64,000 nucleotides of DNA. It comes from an uncultured Nitrospira sp. GTDB taxonomy: Bacteria > Nitrospirota > Nitrospiria > Nitrospirales > Nitrospiraceae. Location of the stretch: the NCBI GenBank assembly GCA_902500995.1, contig CABVSR010000020.1, forward strand, positions 20,226 to 84,225, written 5' to 3'. The translations under genes were made by a program, and so were the position numbers. Below are positions 1 through 10,200 of this stretch, piece after piece. The first letter of the stretch is position 1, and every line of letters begins with the position of its first letter. A model generated the notes under the pieces. The model worked only from the letters and a program-made list of their open reading frames with translations. It was not told the origin of the DNA and did not search any database.

Positions 1-476
1 GCCGGTTTTCCCCCCGGCAGGGCCCGCTCAGCCGGTTGCACTTTGACGGAGGCCAGCGTGATCGGCCAGAGGGTGGTGGAATAGCAGGTCCGAAATCGAC
101 ATTGCGTGCCGTCGATCGGTCGGGAATAGAGTTGCGTCCCCACGGGCATGACGTACCCGCTCGTCAGTTTTCCCTGCTCCGGATCAAGGACGAACTCGAC
201 GACCGACATGGAGGGAATGGGAGCCAGGTAATGGGGATACAGCATTCCGAGCAAGGCATCGGTCACCTCGGGGAATTCATCATCGATCTTGAGGTGAACC
301 CTCGCGGCAAGGAACGCGAAGGCCTGGATCAACCGCTCAACATGAGGGTCCTCGCACTTATTGGGCTCCAGCAGGAGACGGCCGGCGACCTTGGGATAGG
401 CCTGGGCGAATTCCTGCCCTAACTGCCGGAGGACTGAGAGTTCACGCTCGTAATATTCGAGCAGCGTCTCTTGCAC
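1..476 (-). CDS. tssF: TssF baseplate protein of T6SS, N-terminal part (cut by window edge)
   Basis: The minus strand reads from a GTG at 476 as VQETLLEYYERELSVLRQ, then AYPKVAGRLLLEP and later LYPHYLAPIPSMSVVEF. These are hallmarks of the TssF/VasA/ImpG N-terminus, a wedge component of the T6SS baseplate. About 158 codons are present before the window ends. The GTG overlaps the tssE stop by one base (TAGTG), so the two are translationally coupled. TssG would be expected next, outside the window. Identity is firm; completeness cannot be judged. Confidence 0.9.
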   Translation of the reverse strand, partial: MQETLLEYYERELSVLRQLGQEFAQAYPKVAGRLLLEPNKCEDPHVERLIQAFAFLAARVHLKIDDEFPEVTDALLGMLYPHYLAPIPSMSVVEFVLDPEQGKLTSGYVMPVGTQLYSRPIDGTQCRFRTCYSTTLWPITLASVKVQPAERALPGGKP

Positions 477-1315
477 TAGGCTTCTCCTCGCACGGAGTAA
501 GATGACGTCCCCAGTTGGAGGGCTGCGTCGAAGCTCACCGGTTCCGGTGTCGGAGCCAGTCGCAGCAGGGCCTCAATTCGAAAATGAAGCGCCACATCGA
601 ACTTGTTGGGCGCTTCCAGCGTGACCCGCACTGATTTCAGCCGTGGCTCGAACTTGGCCAAGGCCTCCTCCACGGATCGCCGCATAATCTTGCGATGCTC
701 GGGATTCAAGAGGCTATAACTGGTGAAATCCGGCAAACCGAACATCAACAGGGAGCGATTGACCTCGTCATATTCCGCAGGGGCCCCTTCCAGGAGTTCA
801 CGTCTGGTGTTCAGTAGGGCTTCTATATCCCGGGAAATCGATTTCTTCAGCTCGCGGAGATTCGTTGATGAAGGCACAGGCCGTCGCATCCTGTGCAGTT
901 CGTCGGCAAAGATCTCATCCAGCAACATGCGATTCAGCAGCGCCACATGAGAGGTTTTCCGGCTATCTTCCATAAGTCGGGCCGTCTCAGCTGAAAGCCG
1001 GATTCCTTCGAATCTCTTTCGTTCATAGAGAAGCGGTCCGCGTATGATGCGGTTGAGGCCTTCGGTCATGGCGAGCAGGAGATCATTGGTTACGGATCCA
1101 GACCCCTCACGGTCCACAAGTTCTCGCTCCTCCGGTCGAAGTTGCTCCCTCAAAAACCCTGTCACGGAACCCTGAGGGCTCCTCAGCCGCCCTGCCAGTT
1201 TCGCCGGATCCTTCAGATCCAGCGTGTCCAGATAGGGATCCCCAGCCTGCGGATCGTCATCGAGCAGGCGGTCCAAGACCGAGGCCACTACTCCGCTGTT
1301 TTCGGAGGCATTCAC
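476..1315 (-). CDS. tssE: TssE, gp25-like T6SS baseplate protein with long N-terminal extension
   Basis: The C-terminal half (about residues 150-270) is a GPW/gp25 lysozyme-like fold domain. It reads LRELKKSISRDIEALLNTRR, then LLMFGLPDFTSYSLLNPEH and a closing RFEPRLKSV-type segment, as in TssE, which connects the baseplate to the sheath. The family is usually 130-180 aa; this one is 279 aa because about 140 residues of unrecognised helical sequence precede the gp25 domain. The frame opens at a GTG, since the nearby ATG is out of frame. It lies 57 bases after hcp and is coupled to tssF. Confidence 0.88.
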   Translation of the reverse strand: MNASENSGVVASVLDRLLDDDPQAGDPYLDTLDLKDPAKLAGRLRSPQGSVTGFLREQLRPEERELVDREGSGSVTNDLLLAMTEGLNRIIRGPLLYERKRFEGIRLSAETARLMEDSRKTSHVALLNRMLLDEIFADELHRMRRPVPSSTNLRELKKSISRDIEALLNTRRELLEGAPAEYDEVNRSLLMFGLPDFTSYSLLNPEHRKIMRRSVEEALAKFEPRLKSVRVTLEAPNKFDVALHFRIEALLRLAPTPEPVSFDAALQLGTSSYSVRGEA

Positions 1316-1372
1316 ACCAATTCACTCTTCTCACAGGAACGTCACTACCACTCAGAGTCGTATGGTACGCAA

Positions 1373-1828
1373 CTACTTCTTCACGCCCTTCCGCAGATCG
1401 TACCCGGCCTTTGACGTTCCCCACTCCCACATTGCTGCGCGATATCGTAAGGCAATCGTCTCTGTAGGCCTGGCCTCTGCGCTATGAAACCCGACGGATA
1501 CGTTACTCACAATGACGTCATCTAAGGTCACCTTGCACATGACATCCTTACCCGAAATCAGTGTAATTTCCGCCTTGGGGATTTGTTCTTTTACCGCACA
1601 AGCCTTGGCGAGCGAGGGACTTGACGCATCCATTTCCTTCACGATCACGAGGTCGGCAAAGGTCGTGATATTGCCGGACAACCGGTCGCCTTCTTCCCAT
1701 TCGCCGGCTTGATTCACCCCATAGGACATCGACTGAAAGACGATCTGGTCTTTGAACTTATCCGTCGTCGCCTTGCCTTTGATATCACCTAACTTTAAAA
1801 ACGCATTCTCCTGCCTCACCTCTGCCAT
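1373..1828 (-). CDS. hcp: Hcp, T6SS inner tube protein
   Basis: A 151-aa protein of the Hcp/TssD family, which stacks as hexameric rings to form the expelled tube and can carry effectors. Visible family features are the opening strand FLKLGDIKGKATTDKFKDQI, the LSGNITTFADLVIVKEMDAS stretch, and the closing beta segment RYRAAMWEW. Length is typical for the small Hcp class. A very strong ribosome site (AAGGAGGAGATCATC before ATG) fits high expression of a structural protein. It has its own 315-base upstream gap, suggesting a separate promoter inside the T6SS run. Confidence 0.93.
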   Translation of the reverse strand: MAEVRQENAFLKLGDIKGKATTDKFKDQIVFQSMSYGVNQAGEWEEGDRLSGNITTFADLVIVKEMDASSPSLAKACAVKEQIPKAEITLISGKDVMCKVTLDDVIVSNVSVGFHSAEARPTETIALRYRAAMWEWGTSKAGYDLRKGVKK

Positions 1829-2143
1829 GATGATCTCCTCCTTGTGAGTGCGGTTGGCCGTTTCGCGCCTTGTTCTTTTTCAGTGCATGTGTTTTGTTCG
1901 TCCCTCAACGCTACAAAAAGCAACATGCGTACCTAACGGAAGCCTCATATCTCCCCGCACAAGAATCTCGTCTGCGTTCATGTGCGTTTCACGAATGATC
2001 GGGAATGTCGGCTTTCTTCTTAGGTGGCCCCGCTTGAGACGTTCAGGTTTCTGCTTCGACGGTATCCAATAGGATACGCGATCAACACAATCGGATACGC
2101 ACTGTAACTGTGAGAGGGAAGCGAAGATGAGACTCCCGTTCTT
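1829..2143. other. Intergenic region between tssC and hcp
   Basis: This is the only gap over 300 bases inside the T6SS cluster. I see no convincing gene: short frames here are shadows or lack a ribosome site. It contains the hcp ribosome site at its left end and an inverted repeat near 2062-2077. A dedicated hcp promoter is the most plausible content, but I could not mark its -35/-10 boxes with confidence. Confidence 0.5.
2062..2098. promoter_or_regulatory. GTATCC/GGATAC inverted repeat plus third half-site upstream of hcp
   Basis: GTATCC (2062-2067), a 4-base spacer and GGATAC (2072-2077) form a perfect hexamer palindrome. A further GGATACGC follows 21 bases later at 2093-2100. Three copies of one hexamer inside 40 bases in the only large gap of the cluster is operator-like. 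No known regulator is assigned, and chance cannot be ruled out. Confidence 0.3.
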
Positions 2144-3637
2144 CTACCGCTTCGCCGGTGGCGGCAGCTCAGCGACCAACCGCAGCGAGACTGTGAGCTC
2201 ATCCAGTTGGAAGTGAGGCTTCAGGAAAGCGATAGCCTTATAGACCCCCGGCTTCCCAGCTACTTCGGCGACTTCCACTCGTGCTTCCTTCAAGGGAAAC
2301 TTCGCTTTAATTTCCTGTCCGGCATCTTCGGTGCTGACCACATATTTGCTGATCCAGCGATTCAGGAAATCCTCACAATCTTTTCGCGTCATGAAGCTGC
2401 CGATTTTGTCCCGCATAATCGACTTCAGATAATGGGCGAAGCGCGACATGGCCAGCAGATACTGTAGTTGCGTGGAGAGACGCGCATTGGCGTTGGCCGA
2501 GTCGGTGTCGTATTTCTTTGCCTTTTGGCAAGATTGCGCCCCGAAAAATGCCGCAAAGTCCGTTCCCTTGCAGTGCACGAGGGGAATAAACCCGAGATCC
2601 GACAACTCCTTTTCGCGACGATCGGTAATGGCGATTTCTGTCGGACATTTGAGCGCGATTTCTCCTTCATCGGTGCGGAACGTATGGGTCGGCAGGCCAT
2701 CGACGCGCCCGCCTCCCTCAACCCCGCGGATGGCTGCGGTCCACCCATACTTTGCAAACGCATCCGTGAGCCGGGCCCCCATCGCGTAAGCGGCATTTCC
2801 CCAGAGATACTTGCCGTGATCCGTACCATCCACGTCTTCTTTGAAATTAAACGCCTCAACCGGCACCGTCTCCGGGCCATAAGGCAGGCGCATCAAGACA
2901 TGAGGCAACGTGAGCCCCACATAACGTGAATCTTCCGACTCACGAAAGGACTTCCACTTGGCGTAATCCGGCGTTTCAAATTTCTTAGCCAGATCTCGGG
3001 GGTTAGGAAGGTCGGTCATGGTTTCAAGCCCGAGCAGACCTGGCGCAGCCGCTGAAATGAACGGCGCATGGGCTGCGGCCGCCACATTCGACACCTTTTC
3101 CAGCAATGCCAAATCCTGAGGATGTCGCCCGAATTCGAAGTCTCCGATCAAGGCGCCATAAGGCGCTCCGCCGAAGGTTCCATATTCCTCTTCATAGACT
3201 TTCTTGAACAAGGCGCTCTGGTCGAATTCAACGGCCTTCTCGAGATCCTTCCGTAGTTCGTCCTTGCTGATATTCAACACACGAATCTTCAGCATGGTGC
3301 TGGTTTCGCTCTGCATGACGAAATAGTGCAGCCCGCGCCAAGCCCCCTCCAGCTTTTGGAACTCCGGCGAATGCATAATGGCATTGAGTTGGGCGGATAA
3401 GGCCCTGTCGATGTCCGCTATCCGCGCATTGATCGTCGCCTCGAGATCTTTGGAGATTCGGAGGGTACCCTTCATCACCTCTTCCACGAGGGTGGCAATC
3501 TGCCGGCGCGACTGATCCCGCTCCCAATCGTCTTTCCCGATGCGGGTCTCACGGATAATTTGATCAAGAACCCCGGTTTCCTCCGTTCCCGCCACCGCCG
3601 CGCCCTGAGGCTGCGCTTGTTTCGCTTCTTCCGCCAT
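2144..3637 (-). CDS. tssC: TssC, large sheath subunit of T6SS
   Basis: A 497-aa member of the TssC/VipB/ImpC family, which with TssB builds the contractile sheath. Family signatures include FQKLEGAWRGLHYFV near residue 95, the GALIGDFEFGRHPQD segment, and LPHVLMRLPYG, with RFAHYLKSIMRDKIGSFM toward the C-terminus. Length is normal. The ATG follows GAAGGAGGGGTAACC, an excellent ribosome site that overlaps the tssB stop region, so tssB and tssC are coupled. Confidence 0.95.
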   Translation of the reverse strand: MAEEAKQAQPQGAAVAGTEETGVLDQIIRETRIGKDDWERDQSRRQIATLVEEVMKGTLRISKDLEATINARIADIDRALSAQLNAIMHSPEFQKLEGAWRGLHYFVMQSETSTMLKIRVLNISKDELRKDLEKAVEFDQSALFKKVYEEEYGTFGGAPYGALIGDFEFGRHPQDLALLEKVSNVAAAAHAPFISAAAPGLLGLETMTDLPNPRDLAKKFETPDYAKWKSFRESEDSRYVGLTLPHVLMRLPYGPETVPVEAFNFKEDVDGTDHGKYLWGNAAYAMGARLTDAFAKYGWTAAIRGVEGGGRVDGLPTHTFRTDEGEIALKCPTEIAITDRREKELSDLGFIPLVHCKGTDFAAFFGAQSCQKAKKYDTDSANANARLSTQLQYLLAMSRFAHYLKSIMRDKIGSFMTRKDCEDFLNRWISKYVVSTEDAGQEIKAKFPLKEARVEVAEVAGKPGVYKAIAFLKPHFQLDELTVSLRLVAELPPPAKR

Positions 3638-3639
3638 GG

Positions 3640-4173
3640 TTACCCCTCCTTCTGAGAACCGCCTTCAGTTCCCAGTCCTGCCTCTTTTCCAATCTTCTGC
3701 TGCAATTCAGAATTGGCGATGATCTCCTGAAGTTTTTCCGCCAATTTGTCGTTGCCGTCGGTTTTCGCCAAAAGGGCGGACAGCTGTTTTCGGACCTCGA
3801 CCAGTTTCCTCAACGGCTCGACTTGGTCGGCCACCTGCTCCGGGCTGAAGTCATCAATGGTATTGAACCGCAGCTCCACTCCGATTTTGGTATCGTCGTC
3901 CGTCAGCTTGTTGTCCACCTTGTACGCGAGGCGAGGGCCGATTCCCTTCATCACGTCATTGAAGTTATCCCGATCGGTCTCCACGAACTTGCGTTTGGGA
4001 TCCTTCAGGGGCGCAGGGGGCTGCTCCGGCTTGCCGGCCAGGTCTGCCATGACGCCGACAACGAAGGGCAATTCCTTCATCTCAATGGCGCCACCCGTCT
4101 CCACGTCATAGGTGATCTGCACACGAGGCGGACGAACTCGATCCAACTTATGTTGAGTGCTTTCACGCGCCAT
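3640..4173 (-). CDS. tssB: TssB, small sheath subunit of T6SS
   Basis: A 177-aa TssB/VipA/ImpB protein that interlocks with TssC in the contractile sheath. The conserved stretch VQITYDVETGGAIEMKELPF is followed by VVGVMADLAG and then the KFVETDRDNFNDVMKGIGPR core. I start at the ATG reading MARESTQHKL because GGAGG lies six bases upstream. An ATG two codons earlier would sit inside that spacing. It lies three bases before tssC. Confidence 0.95.
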   Translation of the reverse strand: MARESTQHKLDRVRPPRVQITYDVETGGAIEMKELPFVVGVMADLAGKPEQPPAPLKDPKRKFVETDRDNFNDVMKGIGPRLAYKVDNKLTDDDTKIGVELRFNTIDDFSPEQVADQVEPLRKLVEVRKQLSALLAKTDGNDKLAEKLQEIIANSELQQKIGKEAGLGTEGGSQKEG

Positions 4174-4196
4174 GAGCATCCTCCATCGATAATTGA

Positions 4197-5315
4197 CTAA
4201 GTAGTTTGGTCACTCGCCGGGCGGCTCTGGTTCAGCCCCAGCGTCTCCCGAACGTTGCCGAGCACATCATCGCTTTTGATGACCTCTTGCAGCCATTCTT
4301 CCAGCGGCATTTCTCCCCACCGCGCGGCGCGCTGGACTAGGTAGGCGACAGGACTGTGCGGCTCCGTCCGACGAAAGAATTCCGCCACGGCTCCCAGTCT
4401 CCGTAATGCATCTGCACGGTCAACAGGCACAATGCCGGATCCGCTTGCCGCTATGTGTACCACCGGTGCCATTTCGGCCTCCTGAGGTGCAAGGTCTGGT
4501 TGACTTACGGTCGGGGCCCCGACACCCCCTTTTTTTCGAACGATGCCATTCATCAGGGACCGGCATTCAACCAAGGCTTCCTTCATGACTCGCAAACTCG
4601 GCGCTTCTGGGCGGTATTTTTCATCCAGAATACGCTCGAACCGCTCCAATTCGTCCCAACTCTGGTTCAGATTCTCCAAAATTGTTGAGCAATGGCTGAG
4701 CGGCGTCGCCGCGACCGCTCTCTCAAATGTGTCCCCTTCAAGCTTGCCTTCTTCCAATGCTTCGGCAAGCTGGCGTTTTCTTTCCCCATCCGTCGCCGCT
4801 CCCCGGCGCAGATTCTCGACCTCTTGTGATTGTTTGTACTGCCAGCAGCTGTAGGCCGGCCCGCCGGGCGGAAGAACCAGCGGCATGTTGAGGATGGCGA
4901 TCGGAAGGAGTTTATTCAGCGCTTCGAGCCGTCCACCGCGGTACTCCAGGTCGCCGTCCTCAATCGACGGATAAAACGACTCCCAATACTGTTCATGTAA
5001 TCCGCGCAGAACCTTGAGACCATCCCGGAGTCCTGCTGAGCCATGTTTCCGGACCAATCCTTCTGTCAGCCAGGTCGCCACCTGAAGGTCCTTGCCCTCA
5101 GTCGAGAGAATCTTTGTAGCGAGTTGAATGGCCTTCGGCCAGTCCGCCACTTTCACTTCACGCTTCCAGTCGCCCTGGCTTGCGGCATCTTCTTCCCGAC
5201 GCGCTTCCTTGAGCAACTCAAAGGAGACGCCGTCTCGCGGATCGACCCCACAGGGTTTGTCGCCTGAGATGGGCTTGAGTATCGCATCAATGTCTACTGT
5301 CGGCATGGAAGCCAT
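4197..5315 (-). CDS. tssA: TssA, T6SS sheath-priming/cap protein
   Basis: A 372-aa protein with the ImpA N-terminal domain (about residues 8-130). It shows PISGDKPCGVDPRD near the start and then KDLQVATWLTEGLVRKHG and GLRDGLKVLRGL, typical of TssA, which nucleates or caps sheath polymerisation. The C-terminal part (PHSPVAYLVQRAARWGEMPLEEWLQEVI) is the conserved helical end of the long TssA class. AAGAGGACATC precedes the ATG. It sits directly upstream of tssB. Confidence 0.9.
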   Translation of the reverse strand: MASMPTVDIDAILKPISGDKPCGVDPRDGVSFELLKEARREEDAASQGDWKREVKVADWPKAIQLATKILSTEGKDLQVATWLTEGLVRKHGSAGLRDGLKVLRGLHEQYWESFYPSIEDGDLEYRGGRLEALNKLLPIAILNMPLVLPPGGPAYSCWQYKQSQEVENLRRGAATDGERKRQLAEALEEGKLEGDTFERAVAATPLSHCSTILENLNQSWDELERFERILDEKYRPEAPSLRVMKEALVECRSLMNGIVRKKGGVGAPTVSQPDLAPQEAEMAPVVHIAASGSGIVPVDRADALRRLGAVAEFFRRTEPHSPVAYLVQRAARWGEMPLEEWLQEVIKSDDVLGNVRETLGLNQSRPASDQTT

Positions 5316-5330
5316 GATGTCCTCTTCCTC

Positions 5331-6131
5331 TCACACTGCCGCCAGCACTTCGAACTCCAGCTCGCCGACTTCCAGGATTGAGACTTCACGGTCATCCACG
5401 AGAAAGGTCTTCTGCCCGACTCCCCCGACCAACCCCGCACCAAGATCCAGCCATTCGGTCATCCGACCAAGACGCACCTTGTCATCAGCCTCTCGCTCCG
5501 ACCCTGCGTACAGGACGGGAAGAAAGGCTTCACCCACGGGGCCATCTTCTATCTCAACCGTCGCCGGCGCCCAGAGCAAATCCCGCAGCTGCTTCGGCTG
5601 TGGAATGACCACTTTGTGAATGCGTTCGAAGGGTATCCAGAGATAGGCATCTCGCACAATCACCTCCAGGACACCCCTGAGGCGATCGTCGGAATCTCGG
5701 AAGGAAGCGAAGGGTTGCCCTTTCATTCGACCTCGGATTGCCGGCCCGGTGCGCTGAGCTCGTTCATACAGCGCCTTGGCCTCCATTGGATGCGCTCCGC
5801 GCAACTGATTATGAGCGTCTACGTAGAGCGCGACGTGCTCAGGAGGCTCAAACAGGAAACCCGGCTTGATACCCTCATTGAAGAATCTCCGCCGAGAACC
5901 TTCGGCACGGAGGATATTTTTGTAGACCTCCACACCGATACCGACCTTTTCGTTTTGATGGCCGATGACGTCAAGTTGGCGTTGCGCCCGCTCATAGTCA
6001 CCGGTGAAGCAGAGGAGTTCAAACAGGAACGTCCGAAGTCTGGTGTCGGTCGGATGTCGCTTGATATCGTCGGTTAACTCGAAAATCGCTGCGGAGAGTT
6101 GATGCTGTTTGAGTAACTCGTTTGCTCCCAT
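5331..6131 (-). CDS. tagJ: TagJ/ImpE-like T6SS accessory protein
   Basis: A 266-aa protein of the ImpE/SciE (TagJ) family, an accessory that contacts the sheath protein TssB in some systems. The N-terminus is TPR-like (LLKQHQLSAAIFELTDDIKR, then ALYERAQ near residue 120). The C-terminus carries the family landmarks ESDDRLRGVLEV-type, WIPFERIHKVVI and PQPKQLRDLLWAPATVE. It ends 15 bases before tssA. Presence of TagJ is characteristic of certain T6SS subtypes only. Confidence 0.85.
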   Translation of the reverse strand: MGANELLKQHQLSAAIFELTDDIKRHPTDTRLRTFLFELLCFTGDYERAQRQLDVIGHQNEKVGIGVEVYKNILRAEGSRRRFFNEGIKPGFLFEPPEHVALYVDAHNQLRGAHPMEAKALYERAQRTGPAIRGRMKGQPFASFRDSDDRLRGVLEVIVRDAYLWIPFERIHKVVIPQPKQLRDLLWAPATVEIEDGPVGEAFLPVLYAGSEREADDKVRLGRMTEWLDLGAGLVGGVGQKTFLVDDREVSILEVGELEFEVLAAV

Positions 6132-6272
6132 ACCAGGGACCTCTGCTGAAGAGTGGAAGGATTTTCATCCTAGTGAAATCACAGGAAAAGAGCAAGGCTA
6201 TCTCCCTGGGAAATACGTGCATTCCGACTTGTTCCATCCCCCTCTCAAACCTCTTCACACTCGCATCGTTTC

Positions 6273-7229
6273 CTAGCATCCTTCGGCTCTAAGGATCGAT
6301 ACACGATGCAAGAACGCTTCCAATGTCACCTCTCCATCGTCGAGAATCGCGCGTCCCGCCTCCGTTAACCGTCCCTCCTCATCGTCATCGAAGCATCCAA
6401 TTGGCTTCCCTTCCGGACAAACCAGGTACAGCAGTAGTTGAGGGAGCGGTTGTTCCAGAGAGACCAGTAACAACGGCTTCACTGTGGCATGCCATCGATT
6501 CCAGAAAAGGATTCCTGCCTCCGGTCGGTGGCCCGAGGCCCGAGATATCAGGTCCATCCAAAAGGGGAGATCATAGGCCTCCTCCTCACTCTCCATCAGC
6601 AGGGGGAATCGACCCTGCCAGCTGCGCCGGCGCGAAGAATCCGATCCTGATCGGGAATGAAGCAACGACCGAATCAGGTCGTATTTCTGGGTACTGTCGA
6701 ACGCGCCTAATACATCAGACCAGTGGTCATGCATCCGGCGACGGAGCAATTCAGCATGATATCGTGTCTCGATGGAGGCCGTCTCAGGAACCCCCACCGG
6801 CGACAACGCGTGGAGTCGAAATTTCAGGCGGTTGAGGTCTGACTCGGCGCTGACATCCTTCAGGAACCGGTGACTCTGCTCAAAGAACTCCTTGAAATGC
6901 ATTGGGGCGCCCCAAGGCATTTCATGAAACTCAGTCTTCTCCAAAAGTAAGTAGATCAAGAAAGGGAACTCTCGCCCCGCCTTGTCCTGACTCGGTTTCA
7001 GAAGGCCAACCATGAATCGATCCCGGTCACGAGGCAGGTATAAAAATGCCCACTGATCTCCTTGCATGAAATCCCTGGACCAGGAGGGCCCTAAAGTAGA
7101 TTTTCCGTGGAACATCCCCTCACGAATCCATTGATCCAGCTCATCGATCTCCGCGCCTGACGCTTGGCATCGAATAAATTCCGCGGACAGAGGAAGTTTT
7201 CCGTAGTAGCCGAAGGTAGCGCTGTACAT
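6273..7229 (-). CDS. tagF: TagF, T6SS-associated regulatory protein
   Basis: A 318-aa protein whose N-terminal half matches the TagF family, a post-translational repressor of T6SS assembly in studied systems. Motifs are FGYYGKLPLSAEFIRC at the start, DQWIREGMFHGKS, then QWAFLYLPRDRDRFMVGLL and REFPFLIYL. The C-terminal half (after about residue 160) is less conserved and I could not assign it. It begins five bases after the tssM stop with no strong ribosome site of its own, so it probably depends on coupling. Confidence 0.85.
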   Translation of the reverse strand: MYSATFGYYGKLPLSAEFIRCQASGAEIDELDQWIREGMFHGKSTLGPSWSRDFMQGDQWAFLYLPRDRDRFMVGLLKPSQDKAGREFPFLIYLLLEKTEFHEMPWGAPMHFKEFFEQSHRFLKDVSAESDLNRLKFRLHALSPVGVPETASIETRYHAELLRRRMHDHWSDVLGAFDSTQKYDLIRSLLHSRSGSDSSRRRSWQGRFPLLMESEEEAYDLPFWMDLISRASGHRPEAGILFWNRWHATVKPLLLVSLEQPLPQLLLYLVCPEGKPIGCFDDDEEGRLTEAGRAILDDGEVTLEAFLHRVSILRAEGC

Positions 7230-7234
7230 TGAGC

Positions 7235-10200
7235 TTATGTCACATGCGGCACACAGGTGAATTGCTCGAAGAAACCTGGGCGAAAGGGATTCTTGACACT
7301 CTTGGCCCTTACGTCATATCGAATTTGCAGCGGCTTGGAGTCGGGGGTAAGCAGCTCCCATTGGACCTTCACCTTGACATCGCTATGATCAGATGACTCA
7401 ATCACACCAGCTCTGATGAGCTTGAACAGACCCCAGACATCCTTGAACTCTTTCGCAACCGAGCTGTTGCCGACTTGGACCAGCAGAGCGGCTCCAAGGG
7501 AAGGCATAGGGCCAGGCCATTTCATCTCCCACCACTCTTGTGGCTCCATCCGATACCGCAAACGCTGATCACCGATATCCAGCCGTACCTCACTGACACT
7601 TCGACCTGCGAGTCCCTGCGGCGGATAGGGGTAGACTTCTATTGTCGCACCCAAATCCTGCGATCCTTTGGTGAACAGACTGTCTGAAACAAACTTGGCT
7701 TTCTCTAACGACTCGAGAAAGGCGTCGGAAACGGTCAGCGCGATGCCGTTCGAGACTCTGCGCACTACACGGTCGCCCCTCTCCTCCAGAAAGGGTTTTA
7801 AGTCTGCCTGGTAGAAACGCCACAGCGCACCCTGTTCCGGGTGCAACAGATTGACGACGTCCTCCACCACGGCATCCTCGCCGGATGATCGGAAGGGATA
7901 CTTCCCTTCGATCGTGCGCTGGCAGGCTTGAAACACGTCGGTGCCCCAGCGTTGATCGATATCCAACCGTGTGCGCTCCAACACCCCGCGCATGGTCATC
8001 AACCAGGGTTCCGACAGCAGCGTCACCATGGATTCTCGTAATTCGGTATCCAGCTTCTGCAGCAAGGAATCTGTCTTGTCTATCCCCTGCTGAAGACCAT
8101 TCGAACCTCCAGCCACAATGGTCCTCGCAAGGGTTTTCGTGTCCGGGCTGATGGTCTCCGAAAGCAGGACCGGTCGAATCATCTGATGCGCCTTCCGCAA
8201 TTCCGTCAGGTATTGAATGAGGGGCGTCTCTTCCTTCGCCTCCTTCCGGGCAGCGATCAGATCATGCAATGCCAGAAAATGCACGGTCACTCCGCCAGGA
8301 AACTCAGCCGCGTCCGGGGCACGTTGTGGCTTCTCGAGCTTCTTGCCGACTGTTTCCAGTCCTAGCTTTTCCTTCATCTTTCCCAGCAAGCCGACTGCAG
8401 ACTCCTGAAGTTTCGCAATGCCTTCCGGCTCCGGCACGGTATTGCGATCGACGGCTTCCAGTATCCGCAAGAACGGCGAATCTGTCTGGCTCAAGGCCGA
8501 GAGCAATTCTTCCATGTTCGCCGGAGTGACGGCGGGACCGAGCGCCAGCGATTTCACAAACGCTCGCCAATGAAGCACATAGTCCTGGAAATACAGCCTC
8601 TTAATCCCCCGCTCCACGTCGACCTGTTTCGTGTCAGGCTCGCCCACGACCCAGGCTTCGCTCCCAAGCCTTTCGAGCACTCGGCCCATGGCAACCTGGA
8701 ATGGTCCTTTCCACCCCTCGTAGGTGAACACACCGGGAATCGGGTGGTCGCTGATAATTGTGCCCTGCTGAGTTCCTTGCAGCGCCGTCTCGACTGAAAA
8801 TGGCGCCGGTCGAAGAGATTCGTCGACTTCGCGAAGGCTGAGACCGTAGAGCCGGTCCACAATGGGTATCTCCCGCAAGCGCTCTTGAACGCTTGCCACG
8901 AGGCGTTTGTTTAATTCGACACGGCCTTGTGGCGCACGAGCCAATACCCCCGTGTAGAGAACCATGTGCCGTTGAATGCTGTCCTGCACCCAGTCCGGAA
9001 CCGCATAGGTCGCATACAGGCCCTTCAGCCGTTCGTTCCAGTGGGCGGTCAGCCATCGATCCAAGTAAGGGCTGTTCAGACGCTTGGGCTCACCAAGCAT
9101 GATGTAGGCTTTGAGCATGGAATGGTAGTAATCACTCGCCGCGATTGCCTCCCTGCGCTCATCTCCCGAGGCAAATTGATCGAGCTCCGTCTCCATGGCA
9201 CGCTTGGTGGGAATGAGAAAGATTTTTTCAAACTGGTGCGCATAGACCTCCTGAAGGTCGTCGAGCAGGCGCTCTCCTCGATACAAGCCCCAGAGATGAA
9301 ATGGCACCCCGTTCTCGCTATAGGAAACCAGGTCGCCGAACCGTTCGCCCAGCCTATCGAGATAGGCCAGATTCTTTTCGAGGCTCGCCGCGTCCGTGAC
9401 GGCGAGGTCTGGAGCATTCAACGCCACCGAGAGGGTATTGCTGACCAGCGCCCGATTCCCGATATAAGAGAAGGCCAGTGCGACCACGGAAATTGCGACA
9501 AACAGCGTTCCCGCAGCAAAGGCGGCCACGCGCAGAACGCCCCGTTGTTTGTGGATAGCGGTCGAGGGACCCGCGAGAAACTGATCCGGAAAGATGACGT
9601 CGGTAAACAGATTCTTCAGGAAATAACTCTTGGTCTCGGCAGGCGAAAAAACCGAGGCGACCATATCACCCAGTCCGGACGCGCGACTGATGACGTCGAG
9701 GATACGATCGATGGGCGTCCCCTCCTGCGTCCCACTCGTCAAATAGAACCCGCGGAACATCGGATTTTCCTGATACGGATTCGATTGAAACAACAGTTCG
9801 ACAAAACGGGTCAGCTTGTCGGTCGCAGAAGCGAGCTGGAGGGGAAACGTCAAAATATTCAGCTTGTATGGTCCGCGGGCATTAACCAGGCGGGCGAGCC
9901 GGCGGGATTTGACGGCGGCGAGCAACTGCTCAAATTCGGTTTTGAAACGCACTTGCGCCGGTTCCTTGGCGGCGCTCTTGGGAAACGTGCATCCCCAGAT
10001 CTTCTCCCGCTCCGCTTTGGTGAGTTCTTCGAAAAACTCAACGAAGCCTCTGACCAAATCGCATTTGGTGAAGATAAGGTAGACGGGGAAGACAATCCCG
10101 AGATGCGTCATCAGTTCATCGATACGGCCGCGAATTTTCTTGGCATGAGCCTCCAGTTCTTCTTCACCGGCCTGCATCAAATCGGCGATGCTGATGGCAA

